The translations under genes were made by a program, and so were the position numbers. A stretch of DNA of 8,689 nucleotides from a bacterium (lineage in GTDB: Bacteria; Patescibacteriota; Gracilibacteria; UM-FILTER-43-11). Position 1 is the stretch's first letter. Each line of letters opens with the position of its first letter. The stretch is taken from NCBI GenBank assembly GCA_030426875.1, contig JAUHXI010000050.1:1-8689 (forward strand). Reading direction: 5' to 3'. Shown here one piece after another: positions 5,892-8,689 of this stretch. Under the pieces are notes generated by a model. That model had not been told where the DNA came from. It saw only the letters and a program-made list of their open reading frames with translations, and made no database searches.

Positions 5892-6044
5892 TTTTTTCAT
5901 TTCGACCTTGTGGAGAAATCCTTACCATCATTCCATTCAGGAAGAAAATCCCCCTGGATCCCCCTTTGGAAAAGGGGGTAAGTTTTTTCTTCCATCAAAT
6001 TTTCAGATCCCCCTCTTGAGAAAGAGGGGCTAGGGGAGATTTTT
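5892..6044 (+). repeat. Palindromic interspersed repeat, copy 2
   Basis: The core is 5945-6044 (100 nt), in the same orientation as copy 1 and differing by about six substitutions and one single-base indel (about 93% identical). Both internal hairpins are intact. The 18-nt upstream element (5892-5909) is identical to copy 1, but here 35 nt separate it from the core instead of 7, so either copy 1 lost or copy 2 gained 28 nt. With copy 1 it brackets the GC-rich unit. It makes up most of the plus-strand gap 5757-6077; the remaining 5805-5891 is AT-rich with nothing I can call. Confidence 0.85.
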
Positions 6045-6077
6045 ACACAGCCTTATTTTAAATCGATGCTCCACCAC

Positions 6078-6542
6078 TCAAGACCTCAACACTCGAACTT
6101 GATAAATTCTCAACCAGGCAATGATTTTTTTCTTATCCTTTAGAGTGTCTAATGTTTCTATCTGCCCAGACCCCAAACCGCCCTTTTCAGGAGGGATCAG
6201 CTCTTGATCCATAACAGACTCAACACCATGGCGCAAAAGCATGGTGGCTACTCTCGCCATCCCAGCAGTTAAAAGTGAATTGAGTGTTTTTACCCGTACT
6301 GGAGTTGCAAGCAAGTATATTTTATAAGCCCGTTCAAAATCATCCGTTTGACCACTCACAAAAGCCACCTCCTCAGCCAGTTGAGCCAGTTTAATCAAGA
6401 CAACCTTACTCTCATTTTTATACAACGCTTCCTGGCCAAAAAATCGGCGCGCTTCATCATATCGCCCATATTCGACATTGCGGGTCACCTCAGTCAGGCA
6501 ACTTGAATCTAACTCAGAGCTTCGGGGCATGTCACGACTCAT
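6078..6542 (-). CDS. Hypothetical helical protein
   Basis: This is a 154-residue protein I do not recognise. It has no signal peptide or full membrane segment. It looks largely alpha-helical: VVLIKLAQLAEEVAFV, then DFERAYKIYLLATPVRV and LLTAGMARVATMLLRHGVES, with a pattern loosely like helical-hairpin (TPR-like) proteins, plus a basic C-terminus ending LRIYQVRVLRS. The ATG start gives MSRDMPRSS; a second Met at residue 5 is possible. The sequence before it is CCCCCTCC rather than a Shine-Dalgarno sequence. It is the last of three minus-strand genes of unknown function, 99 nt after the acidic protein. The stop is TGA, and its 3' end points toward repeat copy 2. Confidence 0.7.
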   Translation of the reverse strand: MSRDMPRSSELDSSCLTEVTRNVEYGRYDEARRFFGQEALYKNESKVVLIKLAQLAEEVAFVSGQTDDFERAYKIYLLATPVRVKTLNSLLTAGMARVATMLLRHGVESVMDQELIPPEKGGLGSGQIETLDTLKDKKKIIAWLRIYQVRVLRS

Positions 6543-6611
6543 GTGTGGAGGGGGTTGAGTACGGGTAATTATTACACTATTTTTTCTTAGAAAGCTAGGA
6601 ATGACTCACGA

Positions 6612-6645
6612 CACTGATCACTCACCACTGGCCACTGACCACTAC
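6612..6645. repeat. Heptamer tandem repeat across the stop codon of the acidic protein gene
   Basis: Four 7-nt units and a partial fifth (CACTGAT, CACTCAC, CACTGGC, CACTGAC, CACTAC) all begin CACT. The last unit contains the minus-strand TAG stop (6642-6644). Each unit on the minus strand reads like GTCAGTG. Confidence 0.7.
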
Positions 6646-7586
6646 AAAGCCCCAATCTCCGCCAAAATATCCTGCTCCATCGCCTTTTCCTCAGCCTCAT
6701 GCTGACCCTCTGCCTCTTCGCGGACACGCTTTTTTTCTAAATAGGCCGCTTCGTCAAAGGCTTTGGCTGCGTTTTCCTCAGCTGATTTCATGCCATTTTT
6801 ATAATTTTTTTCAGCCTCCGCCAGTTGCTTTTGTTCGTTGTCCAAAATACCCCTCAAGTTCTCGACCTGGTCGTTGGACATGATGGGCAGCACGTCGATC
6901 CAGTACTGTCGCTCCTCAAAATTCATGCTCTGGCTCTCTTCAATCAACTCAACAATGTCAGGGAATTTTTCGGCCACCTCCGGTGGAATCACAAGTGTTT
7001 TGTCGTCATCATCTTTTCCGGCTGAATCACGATCATCATCTAAATCTGAGGCTTGCTCCTCATCCAAGTCAGCAAACAGATCATCGTCATCCTCGCCATA
7101 ATCCTCCTCATCTTCCTCCATGTCATCAACATAATCCTCCTCATCAGCAGAAAGGTCTTCATCGTTTTCAAAATCATCAAAAATAGCCTCCGTTTCAGGT
7201 GAGGACTCACTCAAACTATCAGGCTGAGGGTCTTGAATGACTGAATCAGAAGAGGATTCAAAATCCTGCTCGGGTTCAACAAGGGGCTGCTGAGCAAGGG
7301 CTTCATTTGGAGTGGAATCGTCCACACTCGCATCCACACGTGTTTCATTCAAGGGGGATGGGGCCTGAGTCTCAAATGGTTCTTGTGGTTCAACGAAGGG
7401 TTGGGCATTATTTTCTGGCTCTAAAACGGGTTGGGTGGCCTGAGCCCCTTGTTGGCTCTGCTGGCTTGAAACAGCGGTTTGACCGTCTTCATTTTGAGTG
7501 AAGGTGAGCTCCTGGCCGGGTAGGATGAGCCCTTGGTCGTCATCGTCTTGAGTGGCGCTGTTTTGAGTGTTTTGATCGTCTGCCAT
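6642..7586 (-). CDS. Highly acidic protein with helical C-terminus
   Basis: This is a 314-residue protein without signal peptide, membrane segment or cysteine. Residues 1-135 are a disordered Gln/Glu/Pro/Ser-rich region with a recurring P-[VFL]-x-E-P-[EQ] motif (PVLEPE at 53, PFVEPQ at 63, PLVEPE at 101). Residues 136-196 are an extreme Asp/Glu block. From about 198 (LVIPPEVAEKFPDIVELIEE) to the end it is ordered and helical: MNFEERQYWIDVLPIMSNDQ, then a likely coiled coil (about 240-310). The ERQYW.D.LP.M..DQ..NL..IL motif resembles a module I recall from other CPR proteins, but I cannot name its function. The N-terminal part might act as a charged spacer with the helical part mediating assembly; this is inference. 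It lies 65 nt after the 287-residue gene, on the same strand. Confidence 0.85.
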   Translation of the reverse strand: MADDQNTQNSATQDDDDQGLILPGQELTFTQNEDGQTAVSSQQSQQGAQATQPVLEPENNAQPFVEPQEPFETQAPSPLNETRVDASVDDSTPNEALAQQPLVEPEQDFESSSDSVIQDPQPDSLSESSPETEAIFDDFENDEDLSADEEDYVDDMEEDEEDYGEDDDDLFADLDEEQASDLDDDRDSAGKDDDDKTLVIPPEVAEKFPDIVELIEESQSMNFEERQYWIDVLPIMSNDQVENLRGILDNEQKQLAEAEKNYKNGMKSAEENAAKAFDEAAYLEKKRVREEAEGQHEAEEKAMEQDILAEIGAL

Positions 7587-7651
7587 AATAATTAGGATTC
7601 TGGGTTATCTTTTAATTATAGCAGGATTTTAGTGGAAATGCAATACCGAGT

Positions 7652-8515
7652 CTATTCGGCAGCAGCCTTTAGGTCATCTGAATTTTGTGGTGAATCAGTT
7701 GAATGGACAGAATTTTGATTACTTACCAGATTCTTGAGCGTTTCCCTCAGTTTATTTTTTATAAGGTCTGAAAATTTAGTTCTGCCTAAATTATCTTCAA
7801 TGACCTGGGCGGTAAAGGGCTGCATTGCCTGATGCTCAGGGTCCAAAAATAGATGAACTAAAGCGGTCACTAGTTGATCGGCATCAACATGAGCCAGCCA
7901 TTGTTCGGCCGAAAGCTCAAGAATGCCCATCTCACGAGGTTGCTGGGGAGTACCACCTACTACGAGAGGTGTTTTATAGAGGGCCTGCTTTATCAAGTCA
8001 TCAGACAAATCTAATAATGCGGCAACTTTTTGAACCACAGCTGGCTTACAACCACTTTCAACTGCAAATCGTTCTAAAACTCTCTTTTTGACTGGGTCAG
8101 AAAATGAGCTGGGAGCCAAGTGTGTGAATAAATTTTGGATCACTCGGGACCTTGTGTCATTTGCAAGATGGACAACATTGAGCAATCGGTGGGCTAGGGC
8201 GATGGGCTTGTAATCATCGGGTGTGGAGTGAGCCACTGAAGTGTCCTGGCCAGAGTCAAATGGGAGCTCGCCGTGAGCAATAGCACGTTTGTTTTGACGG
8301 TTGTTTTCGCCCACTGTTCGCAAGGCGGTATCCAAATCAAACGTTCCTTCCGATATCTCCTGATTTGGCTTAAATTTTTCTGGGATGGCAAAAAGCTCAG
8401 CGACTCTTTGGCGTAGGGTCCATGTTGGTTTTTCAACCTCTCTCTGGCGTGGAGTGGGCCTGCCCCAGCCTTCTACACGGAAGGATTGAGTTGTTGGCGG
8501 TATTTCTGCTGACAT
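7652..8515 (-). CDS. Hypothetical protein, mostly helical
   Basis: This is a 287-residue protein I do not recognise. The first 100 residues are polar and probably flexible. Residues 104-185 look like a bundle of short helices (IALAHRLLNVVHLANDTRSR, then KKRVLERF and VVQKVAALLDLSDDLIKQAL), followed by a Gly/Pro linker around 187-194 and a second helical part (about 198-265), ending in a polar tail. There is no signal peptide or membrane segment. The ATG (MSAEIPPTTQ) was chosen over an upstream in-frame TTG at 8641, because the extra 42 residues are cysteine/histidine-containing and unlike the rest, and TTG is a rare start. Neither has a Shine-Dalgarno sequence. It heads a likely three-gene unit with the acidic protein and the 154-residue protein. 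Confidence 0.75.
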   Translation of the reverse strand: MSAEIPPTTQSFRVEGWGRPTPRQREVEKPTWTLRQRVAELFAIPEKFKPNQEISEGTFDLDTALRTVGENNRQNKRAIAHGELPFDSGQDTSVAHSTPDDYKPIALAHRLLNVVHLANDTRSRVIQNLFTHLAPSSFSDPVKKRVLERFAVESGCKPAVVQKVAALLDLSDDLIKQALYKTPLVVGGTPQQPREMGILELSAEQWLAHVDADQLVTALVHLFLDPEHQAMQPFTAQVIEDNLGRTKFSDLIKNKLRETLKNLVSNQNSVHSTDSPQNSDDLKAAAE

Positions 8516-8650
8516 GAATTTAATTGATTGAATAAAAAAGGCACCGTCTTTATGGATGTGCGATGGGTTCAAATGAAACCGGACTTTACAAAGCACGCCA
8601 CAGGAGTGGAGTTTTGAGGCAAATAAACCGACAAATGACAACGACGTGAA

Positions 8651-8681
8651 GATTCATGTTTTAGGTTGAATAAAATGAATC
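8651..8681. other. Inverted repeat near the right edge
   Basis: GATTCAT (8651-8657) pairs perfectly with ATGAATC (8675-8681). Allowing a two-base bulge, four more A-T pairs extend the stem inward, leaving a 7-nt loop. It lies upstream of the 287-residue gene and could be an operator or a weak terminator of a gene beyond the edge. Confidence 0.3.
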
Positions 8682-8689
8682 GAACTGTG

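Noticed and set aside
5839..6033. Plus-strand 64-codon ORF with a weak GAAGGG upstream
   Set aside because: Its second half is a translation of repeat copy 2, including the NPPGSPFGKGG-type peptide these repeats produce; the first half has no recognisable composition.
5086..6044. CRISPR array or insertion sequence, suggested by the repeated segments
   Set aside because: Only two 100-bp copies about 730 bp apart, no short regular repeat-spacer pattern, no transposase, and no terminal inverted repeats around a coding unit.
848..6080. Alternative genetic code (UGA as glycine), considered because of the CPR-like ValRS
   Set aside because: TGA ends at least three separate genes at sensible places and no frame needs readthrough.
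8516..8641. 42-residue N-terminal extension of the 287-residue protein from a TTG
   Set aside because: Rare start codon, no Shine-Dalgarno sequence, and composition unlike the rest of the protein; the internal ATG is more likely.

Overview
The window looks like part of a bacterial chromosome with the standard genetic code: TGA is used as a real stop at 848-850, 1839-1841 and 6078-6080. The best taxonomic clue is the valyl-tRNA synthetase. Its editing-site motif and the region before its catalytic DWCISRQ block resemble the ValRS type I associate with Patescibacteria (CPR, perhaps Peregrinibacteria). This is recall, not a database result. Most genes have AT-rich leaders without a Shine-Dalgarno sequence, and most of the non-valS genes are proteins I cannot name.

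Layout. (1) Positions 1-1668 carry a minus-strand block: the start of a gene that runs off the left edge, two adjacent paralogous two-helix membrane proteins, and upstream of them a small FmdB-type zinc-ribbon protein. The last three look like one operon. (2) Positions 1839-2219 hold a minus-strand hypothetical gene, divergent from (3) a full-length valS on the plus strand (2329-5007), the only housekeeping gene. (4) Positions 5008-6077 are the unusual part. Two about 93% identical direct copies of a 100-bp palindromic repeat flank an isolated plus-strand unit. That unit has a promoter-like sequence inside an inverted repeat, a roughly 170-nt leader with a perfect 11-bp stem, the only clear Shine-Dalgarno sequence in the window, and a 99-codon ORF for a Ser/Asp/Thr/Gly-rich putative lipoprotein. 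The DNA from 5521 to 5810 is 64% G+C (hand count 185/290), next to a 60-base stretch at 13%. (5) Positions 6078-8515 hold three minus-strand genes of unknown function, including a very acidic 314-residue protein with a helical C-terminus.

The most interesting observation is in region 4. From about 5496 to 5804 the sequence is close to a continuous series of perfect or nearly perfect stem-loops, many with three-base loops, ending with a 12-bp stem and a 15-bp stem. Every wobble position in these stems is G-T on the plus strand and none is A-C, which is what selection on a plus-strand RNA would leave. The unit may therefore be a large structured RNA, a structured mRNA for a small surface lipoprotein, or both. 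Its base composition, isolated position, ribosome-binding site and flanking repeats suggest acquisition from elsewhere. I do not recognise it as any RNA or mobile-element class I know.

I see no tRNA, rRNA, CRISPR array, transposase or integrase in the window.
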